A stretch of 64,000 bases of DNA from assembly GCA_015680685.1 (NCBI GenBank), contig MNCI01001065.1, positions 1,280,768 through 1,344,767 on the forward strand, in the 5' to 3' direction. The position numbers and the translations under genes are program-made. Below are positions 21,001 through 32,818 of this stretch, in pieces. The notes under the pieces are model-generated. The model was not told where the DNA came from and did not search any database. It saw only the letters and a program-made list of their open reading frames with translations. This stretch comes from Gnetum montanum. Lineage: Eukaryota > Streptophyta > Gnetopsida > Gnetales > Gnetaceae. The first letter of the stretch is position 1, and every line of letters starts with the position of its first letter.

Positions 21001-22032
21001 TTCTTGCATCAATTTTTTGGCATCTGCCCAATCTTGGGCACTCGGTAACATGTCAGCTTGAGGTTGTGGTATATTGTACAGGTTAGACTATTGGACGGTG
21101 GGTTGAAAGGTAGAGAGTTGTGCGGCCGGGGGTTGTATTTGTGGCACGTGGTAGGGGAAAGGCTGTGGTTGCACTGGCGGAATGTTGGCTGGTTAAACCA
21201 TATGGGGTGGTATGTTATAGTGAGGAGGTTGATGTTGCAGTGGTTGAGTGCCCATCACTGCCTGTTGTCCAGCCACGTTTTGTGGATGGACCCCCTGTTG
21301 GGTTACGGCGGTAGACGGGGCTACATGTGTTTGAATGTGCGGGATGTAGTGAGCGGATGTGGATGTTGGTATCACGTGTGGCATCCCTATCACTCGGGGT
21401 GGGAGGGTTACCCCCACGCTATCATAAGGGGGCAGTGCTTGTGAGGACGAGCTTGCAGTTGCAGTGGGGATGATTGCGAGAGGGAGTGTGTTAGGTTGGC
21501 GGTCATTTGGGGGAGGAACATGCACTAGCGCTGATGTTTCTGGTGGTGGTACTTGGGCACGGGTGAACCTAAGGTGCTGGAGGGGCATGATTTCCCCTCT
21601 ATCGGGATGAAAAATGGGGTTAACGTGTCCTTGCGGGCTCAGAGTGTGGTAAGAATCCTCTTGTTTGGATTGAGCGGCAAATTCGTCCTCTTCCTCTAGT
21701 TGGGGCTCTAACGTAGGTTGATCCAACGAGTGTCTCCTTTCTAGGAGGAGCTGTGTGGCAAGCTCCGAATACTACTTCGGAACAGGGATTACGTCATACG
21801 GTGATGGGATGAACTCGTGTCCCCCTCTGTAAAAGAGTTCAAACTGCCTCTTTACCTCCAGTTTGGCCTAGTCTACAGCCAGGCCAGCTTGTATCTTAAT
21901 GCATATGAAATTATACTGATCCTGGGTTATAATGTTGGAGGCCGGGTCTCTCCCTTGAAACCTTAGGGACCGGCGGGGCCCCGCGGTGGGTTGTACTCCT
22001 AGGTGTTGTGTGACAGGTTGTTGGACAGCCAT
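18010..22032 (-). pseudogene. TatB-2 gag-protease polyprotein
   Basis: One continuous frame from the ATG at 22032 to the TAA at 18010-18012, interrupted by in-frame stops but no frameshift (open stretches 21726-21193, 21051-20080, 19887-19636, 19605-18193). Domains: Pro/Gln-rich N-terminus; a capsid-type gag region (LTKYNGEIDPNAHLITFRL, ALDWYRALT, RFKYNLKP; about 20400-20900); an intact zinc knuckle RFCDYHQCNGHGTDYC near 19945-20010; repeated Pro-rich PYVVRVP blocks (19200-19600); and a retropepsin region with VHVDDGAATNVVPYP near 18600-18660. An upstream in-frame ATG at 22089 is followed by a TAA, so I prefer 22032. Past the first C-terminal stop (18190) the frame continues to a TELPF motif shared with TatA-2. 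Confidence 0.85.
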
Positions 22033-22544
22033 GGTGTCTACAAGGTCTGTTACTTAAGCTGTTGTAGCGGTGGTGTTCGTGGGGTTCATGATGGATTGTT
22101 AAGGATATGACACGGGGTAGAGGATCGAGATTAGTGTACTTGGCATAGCGTAAACTAGGTGACAAAGTGCAACGTATACGCTTCAACGTTTAGCGTATAG
22201 CGTCAGCGTAGACAGCGTATATAGCGTAAGCAGTGCAGCGTATACGCTAGGCAGCGTATACAGCTTCAGAGCATAGTGTAAAATAGGATAGAGCGTAAAA
22301 CAAGGCACGGCATAGAACAGAGTACTGGCATAGAGAATTGAGCGTATGGTTTTCTGGTTAGGTTTTAACAGGAAGACCGTAAACACTGAACAGCGTAGAC
22401 GCTAGGGTTTCTGTGGACAGAGTCCACATGAAGTTGGTCAACGTAGACACTGAAAGACTCGCAGGGGGTGAGTCTTGAATAGGGCAACGAGAATGCTGAT
22501 AAGTGTAGATGCTGGGGAGTGTACAGGCAAGGTTTTAGGCGGAG
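22033..22544 (-). repeat. TatB-2 5' leader
   Basis: Untranslated region between PBS and gag. From 22140 it is rich in GCGTATA, GCGTAAAC and AGCGTATACGC units like 1-532. No supported gene. Confidence 0.6.
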
Positions 22545-22562
22545 GCCCTTCTTCTAGCACCA
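22545..22562 (-). other. Primer-binding site of TatB-2
   Basis: Minus strand TGGTGCTAGAAGAAGGGC, five bases from the LTR edge at 22568. A variant of the TGGCRCTAGAAGGAGG block found at the other elements. Confidence 0.65.
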
Positions 22563-22567
22563 ATTTC

Positions 22568-24107
22568 TATACCGCCTGGAATCGTCGGTCCCCGGCTGGA
22601 AGGAAACAGAGACCGTGGGATCGTCGGGCATGCACAGAAGACCCTACCTTTGCCTGAGAGCAAACTGGAATGCACGAAGGTAGGGTACCTTGGGTGGTCC
22701 ACACATAGATCAGACAAGGATTTCCCCGAACGTATACCGAAGTGCTACATGCTGGGTTATGCGTAAATGACGCGACGGGCATAAACGAGAGTGTAAACAG
22801 CGTAACAGATGCAGACAGGGCATAAATGTAAACGAGCGTAAATAGAAACACATGCAAGAAATTAGTGTAAACTATAAACAATGATATTACAGAGTCAAAG
22901 TACAGTGCACTAGTCTAACGCAGTTGTGATGGAACACAAGGCAGATGAAAAGCCCCGAAGGATGCAGGGATGGCTCGGCTGGTTCACGTGGCAGGCAGAG
23001 CGTAGAGACTGTGTGCACGGCGTATAGGGCTTTTCTAGCATAAGAGGTTTTTAGCTCAGGTGCGTAGCGTAAATGTCTCTGGTATGCTCTGGGGTGTTTT
23101 GCCGACCGACCTGGATGAAGTGGAAAAGTGGGGTTCTTATACCGGTTGTTACACTAGACTCAGGTTAGGAGACACGTGGCGCATTGACCGGGTGCATACA
23201 ATTTACAAATATACAACATGTTACATCTGCTGGGTGTATATGCTGGGCATATACGCTACGTAAGGCTGATGTACATGCTGGGCATATACGCTAGACGTGC
23301 GGGGCGTGTGTGAACTTGGGTGGAGATGCTATGGACGCTGGGCATACACACTGAGCGTATACACCGACAATGGTTGGGCGTGTATGCTGATGGTTGCCGA
23401 CTTGCTTCAATTCTTGCTCTTCGGTGCTATCTTCATTCTGTCTTTGGGAGATTCCATGTCAGGCATAAACATTTTCCGTACCCGCTGAGCATACATGTGA
23501 GGCGTGTACGTCGGGCGTGTAAGTTGGATGTCTACGTTGGGCGTGTACGCTAGGCGTATACGCTGTGGGTGCCGAGCGTAGATGCTGGGCGTATACGCTA
23601 GTATTGCATACTTAGTAAAAACTAAGTGTTTTGATCCCCAAAGTTGCAATGTGTGACACCAAATGTAGCCGTGGTTGTCCATGGGTCCCAGGGACCTGCT
23701 TCTTGCTAGAGAAGTACCAAGCTCAAAATTTTGTGGTGTTTCATTGATACGCCGGGCGTGTACACTGATGGTTGCTGACTTGCTTCAATTCTTGCTCTTC
23801 GGTGCTATCTTCATTCTATCTTTGGGAGATTCCATGTCGGGCGTAAACATTTACTGTACCCGTCGAGTGTACTGTGAGGTGTGTACGTCGGGCGTGTAAG
23901 TTGGATGTCTACGCTGGGCATATACGCTGTGGGTGCTGGGTGTAGACGCTGGGCGTATACGTTGATATTGCATACATAGTAAAAACTAAGCATTTTGATC
24001 CCCAAAGTTACAATGTGTGACACCAAATGTAGCCATGGTTGTCCATGGGTCCCAGGGACCTTCTTCTTGCTGGAGAAGTACCAAGCTCAAAATTTTGTGG
24101 TGTTTCA
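22568..24107 (-). repeat. 5' LTR of TatB-2 (1540 bp)
   Basis: Starts TATACCGCC and ends GTGTTTCA, as in the 3' LTR. Carries the duplicated U3 block (23390 and 23768). The two LTRs differ by scattered substitutions and small indels, so the insertion is not recent. AATTTACAAATATACAAC near 23200 could hold a weak TATA on the minus strand. Confidence 0.9.
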
Positions 24108-24112
24108 ATGAC
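24108..24112. other. Target-site duplication of TatB-2, right copy
   Basis: ATGAC, identical to 5624-5628. Confidence 0.9.
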
Positions 24113-24344
24113 AAAAGTTAAGGATTTTGAACATGGCTAGCCTACGAAGTTGAAGTGTTATTGCTACGCATCCCTTATTCTATTCTATCTTCTAGGGTCT
24201 ACTACGTTGAGTTGCGTAGCGTAGCGTAGCAGGCCCTTAGCCAAAAAAAGAAAACTTCCTAAGATGTGCCACTTGTGAAAATTTTTTTCCTAAACTTTAA
24301 AACTTTGCTGATTCATCAAGGTCTCGAAATTTTACAGTGCTTTA
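24113..24344 (-). repeat. TatA-1 5' LTR, second part
   Basis: Continues the LTR interrupted at 5628; matches 49190-49625 in order (AAAGTT..GAAGT.TTATTG, then AGAAAACYT, then CGAAATTTT). The last bases CAGTGCTTTA correspond to TGGTGTTTCA of the intact LTR through transitions only. Next to it begins integrase of TatC-1, so TatA-1 inserted there; candidate target duplication GGTTT at 24345-24349. Confidence 0.75.
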
Positions 24345-25023
24345 GGTTTGGGCTTCCCATGACTATTGTGATAGACAACGGACCACAATTTAGTAGTGTG
24401 GAAACCAAAACCTTTTTCAGCAACCTGGGCATTAGGTAATCTTTTTCCTTGTCATATTACCTATAGGCAAACAAACAAGTAGAAGCTACAAACAAAGCCA
24501 TCATCAACTTGCTTAAGAAAATGCTTAGCAACAATAAGAGGTGATGGCATGAGAAAATCCTCTATGTGCTATGGGCTTATAGGATGACATGCAGGATGGC
24601 AACAGGTAAAACTCCTTACAGTCTTGTTTACGGATCTGAAGTGGTGTTACTTCTTGAGCTACAAGTACCCTCACTTCAAATGTTCCTGTAAAATGTCATG
24701 AACGAAGCCCAAAACAATGAGTTGAGGATCATCAACCTCAACTCCATAGAGGATGAGTATGCACAAACACTTGGCTGTATCACACGATATCAATACAAGA
24801 AACGGTAGAAGCATCATGCAAACCCGCATCAATGGTTGGTAAAAATGGGAGACTTCATTCTCAAGGTTGTCCGTGAACATGTGAATAAATTCTTAGAAAA
24901 CTAGGAAGGTCCATTCATGGGCACAAAATCCTATGGGAATAGGGCCTTTAAGCTGGCATACATGGATGGAAAAGAGTTTGTAAATCCTATGAATCATTCA
25001 TATCTCAAGCTGTACTACATCTA
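24345..25023 (+). pseudogene. TatC-1 integrase fragment
   Basis: Plus-strand pol 3' end, cut on the left by TatA-1. It reads LPMTIVIDNGPQFSSVET (second catalytic Asp), a Glu-containing [16 protein letters not shown], then TGKTPYSLVYGSEVV, and a C-terminal domain ending near NHSYLKLYYI and a stop at about 25021. Several in-frame stops (for example after LGIR and after NNKR). Confidence 0.8.
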
Positions 25024-25039
25024 ATGCATGAGCAAGGTA

Positions 25040-25380
25040 AGCAAAACATCCACTATGACGTAAAACTGGGAAAGCTCGTCCGCTATGATGTAAAACTAGT
25101 GAAGATAGTCTACTATGACTATAAACTGGCATATCCCATCCACCATGATGTAAACTGGAAAAGCTCATCTACTATGACATAAAACTTGCATAGACGGTCT
25201 GATATGACTTTAAACTGGCCTGTCCACCATCCACTATGATGAAAAACTAGCACAATAATTTGCTAGGTCCTTAAATTAGCACATCAGTCTACTAGGATCT
25301 TAAACTAGCACACCATGATCTACTGAGACCTTAAACCATCAAATTAGATGGTCTACCAGGACCTTAAACTAGGTTCGTGG
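25040..25380 (+). repeat. Structured repeats after integrase (TatC-1)
   Basis: Units of CCACTATGATGTAAACTGG type, later CTACTAGGATCTTAAACTAG and GGTCTACCAGGACCTTAAAC. They are reverse complements of the AGTTTA units of the minus-strand elements, so their orientation relative to gag-pol is the same in all elements. Confidence 0.8.
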
Positions 25381-26733
25381 CACAACGTCCTCAGCACGCA
25401 TCCATGACTCTACAAACAAGTGAGCGTGCATAGTGCCAACATGAGGTGAAATGTTGCAGTTCCAGAATGTAGTTCATGATGCCAAGAAAACATCCTCTAG
25501 AATATGTGCAATGTCATTTTCTTTGGCATGTTGCTTATCCTCTAGAGATGTCATCTGACATCTTGCTGATCTTTTAGAGCTACCGCTACCACGGCCTGTT
25601 GCCCTGGTAGTAGCTCTTGTGGTCGATGCCTACTGCTGAAGTCCCAGTACTGTTTTGGCCTAGCCACAAGGTAGCTACCATCTAGCACCTACCATCATCC
25701 ATGCCTAAATGATGTTTAGCTGTTAGCACTTTTACCTCATAGCTAAGCTGCATGATGTTTTCCTTGGATGGGGACTCCTGAGCACCTGCTTTGCCGTGAC
25801 TCCTACCTTCCTCGGTGACAACTCCTCCACGTCGATGCTACCAAAACTATTGCTGGCCTTTCTGGTTTGGATGTTGCATGCCTCAGCAACAATGTCCATT
25901 ACTCTAGCAACATCCAAAGCAAGTAAGACATTTACCTTCATTTTACATGATGGTTATTTCTTCTGGTTTGCTCTCTGTTGTGTTTGCAGGGTATGTGCTA
26001 GATAGACGTCGATCAAAGGTGTGTTTCACCAGGATGGCAGGACACTGCATTGTTATAAGGTGGTCATCCTAACTAGCTTGGCTACTTGGGAGTGCACATC
26101 TTGTCCTCCCCCTTAACCTCCTTTTCCTCATTCCTTACACTTGTAATTCTCTTTCTCACACCTCTTTTACAAAGTTTTCCCGAGGCCTATAAAGCCCTTC
26201 CATATGCTCAACCGCAAATTCCATGACACACATAATGCAACTTGCTGCATGGAAAGCATCTACAGGTAGGTCAAAGCCCCACTTGGATGTAACACAACTC
26301 ATCCTGGGAGAAAACACCTGTCCTAAAACAAAGTTGTTTGAAAATGAAAATGGTAGAATAGCAAAAGAAAAGTGTAAATGAGCAAAAGATCACCCAAAAA
26401 AAATATGTGCCCAAAACAAATGGCACGTCAGCTATTTCACAATGAACATCTCTAAGAATTCCAATGAGAGGTCAGAAGCCTACAAAAGAAAGATGCCCAT
26501 GCATATAGATTCCCTCACAAGCACTCTAATGAGGGATCACATTATGTTACATCTTTCCCTTTCCGAAACTATCCTCGCAGATCCACACTTTACCGTTTCC
26601 CTACATAACTATCCTAGCACTCTCAAGCATAGCTAAGTGATATCTTGGTGAATACTGAGGAGTGATGTTAGCGTCTAGTCTTTTGTGGTGTTTTGTATTC
26701 TTTGTTGGCATCTCTTGGGCCCGTCTTCTAGAT
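25381..26733 (+). other. TatC-1 3' untranslated region
   Basis: Region between the repeat array and the polypurine tract; parts resemble 37060-38500 of TatC-2. Short open frames on either strand have no counterpart in the sister element. No gene supported. Confidence 0.4.
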
Positions 26734-26752
26734 GTCGACAAATAGGGGCCAA
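26734..26752 (+). other. Polypurine tract of TatC-1
   Basis: GTCGACAAATAGGGGCCAA directly before TGAAACACC, the same arrangement as 7157-7175 on the other strand. Confidence 0.75.
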
Positions 26753-28369
26753 TGAAACACCATAAAATCTCGAGGCACTCTTGCTTTACTAGGGTCATGG
26801 AACTAAGGCAAGAATTTCCACAAGTGTAGCCTCATGACAGTTTGACAAGAAATGAAGGTGCTGAGATTAGACTATCTAGTCTAGAAATTTTTCTATCTCT
26901 AGAGCTGGCAGGCCCAATGGACTCTCTGGCTTGCCCACCTAGATAATTTACCTGGCTAACAGTCTACTTAGATACCATGCTAGGAGTTTCTGAGAGTGCT
27001 TGGGATGAGCAAAATAGTTCGACAAGTTTTCTAGTTGAGGAGTCTGCTACACTACACTATGTCGTGCAGTGTAGTAGGCCTTTGAAAAATCAATCAACCA
27101 TCCGAATACAAGTTTTGGCAAGATGTTCAAGTTAGGCAAAGTCAGAATTCAACCAACACAGAGTGCTACGCTATTCTATGCTATATAGCATAGCATAGTG
27201 TAGCAAGGTTGAGACATGCAAAGACTCCTCTACCAAGCCACTTCAGCAAAAGTATTGCATCTAAAGCATTATGGCTTCCAAAATTACCATGTCTCAATTA
27301 GCACTTGAACCACTAGAAACGTTTTCCCATGAAACCCCGCATTTTTTACAGAAATGTGAGTTACATTGGCTGCTACACTATGTAGTGTAGAATACCATAG
27401 CAAAGATGTGCATTAATAAAAATGCTCGAAAGGTTAGCCTGATGTGCACCAGGACTTTTAGCAAAAGCTAGTGACTCCAACACAAGTTTTCTCTTCGAGC
27501 TGATAGCTATGCTGTGCTACGCTACTTAGTGAAGCACAACATAGCAAGCGGCTACGCTACGTCAATGTGCTATGCTACATAGCGTAGCATAGCATAGCAA
27601 GTAGCTATGCTACTTCAATATGCTTCATTTCTCTCTTGCATTATTGGCACACTTGATTCCAACATCTCTAATTTTGATAACATCGTTGTAGCGTAGCATG
27701 TTCATGACTGGCTTTGCACATCTATGCAGTATGGGCATGTTAGCATCTTGTGGGGTCTAGGACACGTGGCACCTCAACTGCATTTCTTGCCTACTCCTGG
27801 TCCTATAAATACCCCAACGAACAACATTCAAAGGGTTGGCTTTTTTGCAGGAGCATTTGGCACTGGTTGGCATTATCACTTTTGGGTTGGCAAAAATTTG
27901 AGTTGGCTCTTTGTGTTGGTTGTCTTGCATTGGCTTTTAAGTTCACATTCAAGAGCATAGTTGGCATGTTCTGAGCATTCTAATTATCCTTGAATTCTCT
28001 GTGTGCCTCTGGTGTTGTATGATTTTTCATACATCTCTCAAACAAGGCAAAGAATTGAACCCTCGACCTTGAGGCGGTGCATTTTCTTACCTGAATCTAT
28101 TCTGTTATTTTTTATTGTTATCATTGTTTGGCATTATTTCCTTCATTCTCGCATTTATCGATTATCAATTTTACCTCGTGTATTTTGCAATTGAAATAAC
28201 GTTCACGTAAGGTTAAGTTACACCAATTAAGTCCCTGTCTAATCGACCAGACTGTTTATGGTGCCTCATTTCCATTTTATCTAGCACGGCCCTCACACGG
28301 ATCCAAGGTTAAACTATTTGCCTAGAAACCACTCAGTGTTTCCAGCCACTGATGTTTTTGATCGCTACA
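26753..28369 (+). repeat. 3' LTR of TatC-1 (1617 bp)
   Basis: Starts TGAAACACCATAAAATCTCG and ends GATCGCTACA; its 3' third is the reverse complement of the TatA LTR start (AAGTCCCTGTCTAATCGACC). It holds many inverted pairs such as GCTACGCTACTTAGTG and TGCTACATAGCGTAGCA (27160-27610). A fragment of the TatC-2 cargo gene begins at 28370. Confidence 0.8.
27804..27810 (+). promoter_or_regulatory. TATA box of TatC-1 LTR
   Basis: TATAAAT in CCTATAAATACCCC; the matching place in the next LTR is CCTATAAATATCCC at 40824-40837. Confidence 0.6.
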
Positions 28370-30600
28370 CCCCTTTTCCTCTAACTATTGGAGGATCTCT
28401 GCTACCTCATGTAGCTCATCCCCATGAACCTTCCCCTCCTTAGCTTGAGGTGGTGCTTCTTCTGCTACTACCTCAATCACTGCTCTGGTAGCCTTCTCTC
28501 CTATTTCTATAATTAACACGTATACATACATAGAAAATTCATACACATATTCACATTACTAGCTAATTAATAGCATGACATAAAAGAAAAATATAAAGAC
28601 ATAGACATTTATGCATCTAACAAGTTACACATACTAACCAGCAACGTTTTTATGCAAGCTTTGAAGCTTAATATAGATCCTCTTGTTGTTTGGCTTCTTA
28701 TCCTTAGGGGTAGCCTTCTCTATAGGATATGGCCTCTTAATATTTCCCTTATATGGTTTCACCATCTATGCAATATAGTAATATGCCTTAGTCATGTCCC
28801 CAATGCCAACTAGAGGACTCTCACTTGTGGTATCGTGCAAGTAATGTGACTACCCCATAGGACCCTTAGTTGTTACAAATAATGACTCATCGATCCCCTC
28901 TAGGGTGTCCTAAACATGTGTGATCATGAACATGTGCCTAATCCATGGCTTGGATAGCTACTTGCAGTCCTGCATAACCCATTACCCATATTCATGCACA
29001 ACTAAGAGCTCTACGAACCTTCACAAGTATCCTATGAAGAACACAAAGTGGACATGGCACCTCACCTAGAAGTTAAATTACAGCCTAGAAATCTTTGCAT
29101 GTAGGCTGGTGGTGATGTAGGTAGCCCAATTGAACCATGTACCCTCTAGTATCACCTCTTTCATCACCTGTGCCGACTCCACCCAAAGAATCTTTCCTTG
29201 GGAGAGAAACTTCAGAAAGGCATGAGTGCAAAATAAAGGGTAGAGCTTCTACACCTAAGACACAATCACATCCTTAATTAGTATTCCCTTATGAGATCAA
29301 GTGGCCTCCAACCAATCCTTGATCTCCCCTCTAAGGTCTACCTCCCCACTAGCCTTATCGATAACCATTGAACCATCAATAGGAAGGCCAAAGAGGTTGA
29401 CAAAGAAGGCCTCACCTAGGTCTAGTACTACCATCACATTACACACTTGGGTGATAAGTTTCCTAATGTCACTACTGAAGGAGTCAATGATGGTGACCAT
29501 TTCAACCACTAGGATACTTAGGCTAAGGGGCCAAAAATATGTTCATTAAATCTGCATGTGTGAGCCGAGCAGTTAGTGCATCTAAGGTCTTATGGCACAA
29601 CTAGTTCTACACACCCTCCACATAGTCATAATTCATGATGAGCGTGACCTTTGTATGGTCCTTGATAATTACTATCACCTTGCCTTAGGCAACTACCTTT
29701 ATGATAAAGAAAAAAGTAGCATTAGCATCATGCAAAGGTAAACTAATAAGAATTCATGAGCAATCACATAAGCCAAAATAATAGATGTATACATGACAAA
29801 AATGGGGTGTGAGAGATGGGTGGCACTATAAGCATCTCCCCAGTGTTGATCTCATTGGTAGCTGACTCCTTATCCAACCAGTTGTGAGTCATACATTGCT
29901 TGTATGCCTTCAGGTATCAAGTAGGATAGATCTGCAAATTGGATCCCATCTGCTTAAGCACAACTGCTTGAACATTTGAGCTAGATGAGAACACCTCCAA
30001 GGTAGTGCAAGTCAAGGATAGAGCATCCACCTCATCATGTAGGCCCTCCTTGTCAACTTTGAACTTGACATTAGTCATGAACTTTTAGCAATTGGGCATG
30101 ATCAAGTAGAAAAAACAATGAACTGTGGAAGCCATAAAAGCACTTACCCTCCAGCATAGTAGATAGTTCCAAGTGGATTCTAGAATAAGCTGTGCACCTG
30201 AAATGCAATGAAAAGGGTGTTTCTCTTGTTGTAGCAACCAAACCCCCCCATGGAACATATCTTGGATAGGTGACAAGTGCTCCTAAGATCTCTGCCCGAA
30301 TCACTTTTCCCATCACTACTAGTAGTAGGCTCATCTAAGATGAATCTCAAGATGTCCCAATTAGCCCTAAGTAGCAATGTCTCAGTGATGACGCCAGTAG
30401 CCTCCACTACCAAGTGTGACCACATGATCACACTAAACTACTGCAACAAGTACTCCATGAACTCATGAGCCCCTGGTAGGAACCACATTGCTTGAGGGCC
30501 CACCCACATATCTAGTGTAGGTGTGGTAGGAATAGGCTTTCTCATGTAGCATAGGATGTCCATGAGCTCTACTACAATTAAGATAAGCTTCATCATCACC
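28370..30600 (-). pseudogene. Cargo gene fragment of TatC-2 (FCP1/NIF-like plus unknown domain)
   Basis: Minus-strand copy of the cargo gene, opposite to the plus-strand pol that follows. Exon 2 is predicted at 30599-30148 (452 nt): LILIVVELMDILCYM at the DxDxT position, SVIMWSHLVVEATG, then a region ending RNTLFIAF and NPLGTIYYAGG-like codons before GGTAAG. Exon 4 remnants lie around 30000-29200, with LFGLPIDGSMVIDKASGE near 29350-29420. Exon 5 (Glu-rich) is cut at 28370 by the TatC-1 LTR. Many stops and frame changes. The left half of TatC-2 (5' LTR, gag) is not seen and presumably lies beyond the window. Confidence 0.65.
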
Positions 30601-32580
30601 TTCCAATCATCAAGCAACAAGTAAAGCAGTAGTATACATACATAGATGCAAATTTTGGCATTAAACCATTAAGCTAAGTTAGCAAAATTAACATAATATA
30701 ACATGGACTAATAATTTTTTTAATCTTGGCATAGGACATAAGTATAGGACATAAACCAATCCATTTGACATGCATAGTACTCATTGGGGTACAACATGTT
30801 TTTATAGGTTTAGCGTTGGTACATTTTTTAGGCTTAGCATTATGCATAGTTTATAAAATTTTGGCAAATTTTTTCTAACTTTGGACTATTGTAGTGGAGA
30901 GTGTAGTCCAAAATTTTTGAGATATTTTCTAACTCTAGATCTCAGTAGAGAACATAGTATTAGGAGGCTAAAATTTTAACTAACACTAGTGGCGACTACC
31001 CTCTCAACCCTTGTGGCAATGAAGAGCACAATCTCAGCTACCATAATGGATAGGATAGTCTCCACACACTACTGCACCACTACACGTAGCATCCCATCTT
31101 GCCCTTGTCACCATGGTAGGCCTTGCCTCTACCACCGTTACCCCCCTCAAAAGACCAAAAGAATAGAGGGGAAAAGGTGAAAAGGGGAAGAAGTATGTGC
31201 TGGGTGTCAACCACGGTCATGGTCCTTGTGACCACATTGTCAAGCATCGACCATGGCTGCAGCCCTTGTAGCCATGCCTTAGAACAACCCTAAAAAATCT
31301 AAGAAAATATAAAACAACAAAATGCGTAGTTCCCCCTCTTTCTACCATTGAAACCACTACAAAAACCTCAGTCACCGCAACTACATTGCAGCACACCCCC
31401 TATGTGAAGCCCTGGGCTCAGTAATCCTAACTCTCTATGTCAACAGAAAAAAGGGAAAAAGGGCAAATAACAAGAAGTCCATGTTCGCTGGTACCTACAC
31501 CCCCTTGCGATTGCCCCTAGTGGAAACTGTGTCCCTTGTGGTTATGCCATAAGGTACAACAGTGGTCACTATAGTCATGCCACCACCCCTTACAATGTGG
31601 CCAAAACTCGAACACCAACCCTCAACAATAGGTAAGAAATTTCCAGAAAGAAAAATGTTGAGCAAACTCCTCTTGTGGTCCTTGCCCCATAGTAGGCTAT
31701 CCTTGACTACTACCATAGCCTTGGCATCCTTGCAACTCTACTTCCATAACCCCAACAAAAATAAAATAATTTTTTTCAAATCATAGTGGAAACCCCTACA
31801 TATCCCAAAAATACTCACTATTATCAAACTTCACAAACTTGTAGCCCCAGAACCCCCATGCATGGCCCTTGTTGTAGCCTTGCACCACGTAGCGATGGCC
31901 ATTTTCTCCATAGATACACCACAAAATGCAACACACTATCCTCCCAAATTCATCACATAGCAAAAAAAAACCTCCCATGGTTAAGAAACCAAGAAATAAC
32001 CAAAAGCCTCCCCACCATGCACACCTTTCCTATTGTCACACTAGGCTAAAATGGAGAGATGTAGCAATGGCCCCTGTCATGGTAGGGCATGCCAACAAAC
32101 TATGCTCCCAAACCCTCAAAGTGCTAGAAATGAAACAAAAAATAAGCAAAGGAAAATCCGTAGTTGAGGTACCTGGTTGATGCTAATGGCCTCCTCTCCT
32201 CCACACATTCTTATGGTAGGTAGCCATGTGTTCATTCCCCCTCATCCATGTTCACTAGTTATGGATGTAGGTGTCCACTTTGGTGCATCATTATTCCAAC
32301 TACGCTCTCCATTGGTAGCACATAATAGCAATAGTAAGACTACGCTTTGGATGTTACATTTGAAAATAAGAAAATGATGACTTAGCCATGGTAAAATGCA
32401 CCTATATACCCTCTTAGGGTCATTTCATGATCCACCAACCCAAGACTACTCCACACTAGACACCTAGTGGAGAGCATAGTTGGGTGAGAACATAGTCAAG
32501 TGAGAATGTAGTTATCCATACTTAGCCAAAATTTTCAATTTTTGGCTACACAGTGAATGCCTAAGCCAATTCTACTCCCC
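30601..32580 (-). other. TatC-2 cargo 5' region (intron 1, exon 1, promoter) and flank
   Basis: Corresponds to 43970-45680 of TatC-4 in reverse. Low-complexity sequence with CCATGG-type and ACTATGCTCT-type motifs near 30890-30960 and 32450-32510. Exon 1 could not be placed. Plus-strand open frames here have no counterpart and are probably chance. Confidence 0.35.
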
Positions 32581-32700
32581 TGAACATGGCTAGCCTTCCA
32601 CAGTCTACTAAGACCTAAAATTAGCATACATCCATGATTTGCTAACACCTAAAACTAGCATGCATGTGACCTGCTGAGGCCTAAAACCAACACACACATC
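32580..32700 (+). repeat. Structured repeats on the RT side of the cargo gene (TatC-2)
   Basis: Units AGTCTACTAAGACCTAAAAT, TTGCTAACACCTAAAACTAG and GACCTGCTGAGGCCTAAAAC: inverted counterparts of the AGTTTTAGGCC units. Confidence 0.65.
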
Positions 32701-32784
32701 CTTACCTTCCTTAATATCTCGCATGCATACTTAGGAAAATTTCCTTGTTTGTACATATTCAATTTATTAAAATAGGTGTTGTTT

Positions 32785-32810
32785 GATGTTTTGCTAGTTC
32801 ATTTTTCAAG
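32785..32810 (+). promoter_or_regulatory. Predicted 3' splice site before TatC-2 RT
   Basis: TTTTGCTAGTTCATTTTTCAAG, AG at 32809-32810, eight bases before the RT ATG at 32819. Same arrangement as in the other three elements. Confidence 0.55.
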
Positions 32811-32818
32811 AACATGAC

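Larger units (their letters stand above)
5629..24107 (-). mobile_element. TatB-2: complete 18.5-kb Ty3/gypsy (Tat-lineage) retrotransposon with antisense cargo gene
   Basis: Order in element sense (right to left): 5' LTR 22568-24107, PBS 22545-22562, leader, gag-protease 22032-18010, structured repeats, antisense cargo gene, RT/RNase H/second RNase H/integrase 12230-8754, tandem repeats, polypurine tract 7157-7175, 3' LTR 5629-7156. The second, archaeal-type RNase H between the RT-linked RNase H and integrase marks the Tat/Ogre lineage. Gag-PR and pol each stay in one frame and are broken only by stop codons. The element is flanked by ATGAC on both sides and sits inside the LTR of TatA-1. It appears incapable of making its proteins in its current form. 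Confidence 0.9.

Noticed and set aside
21058-21444. Plus-strand open frames across gag (21058-21444, 18800-19381)
   Set aside because: Shadows of the minus-strand gag-protease frame, which has capsid, zinc-knuckle and protease motifs.
24200-24230. GCGTAGCGTAGCGTAGC as a microsatellite locus
   Set aside because: Only about three units, part of the A-type LTR palindrome region.
26442-28194. Small plus-strand frames as independent genes
   Set aside because: They fall in the 3' UTR and LTR of TatC-1 and are not conserved in the second C-type element.
30989-32377. Several plus-strand open frames in the TatC-2 cargo 5' region
   Set aside because: Low-complexity composition, overlapping on both strands, no counterpart in TatC-4.
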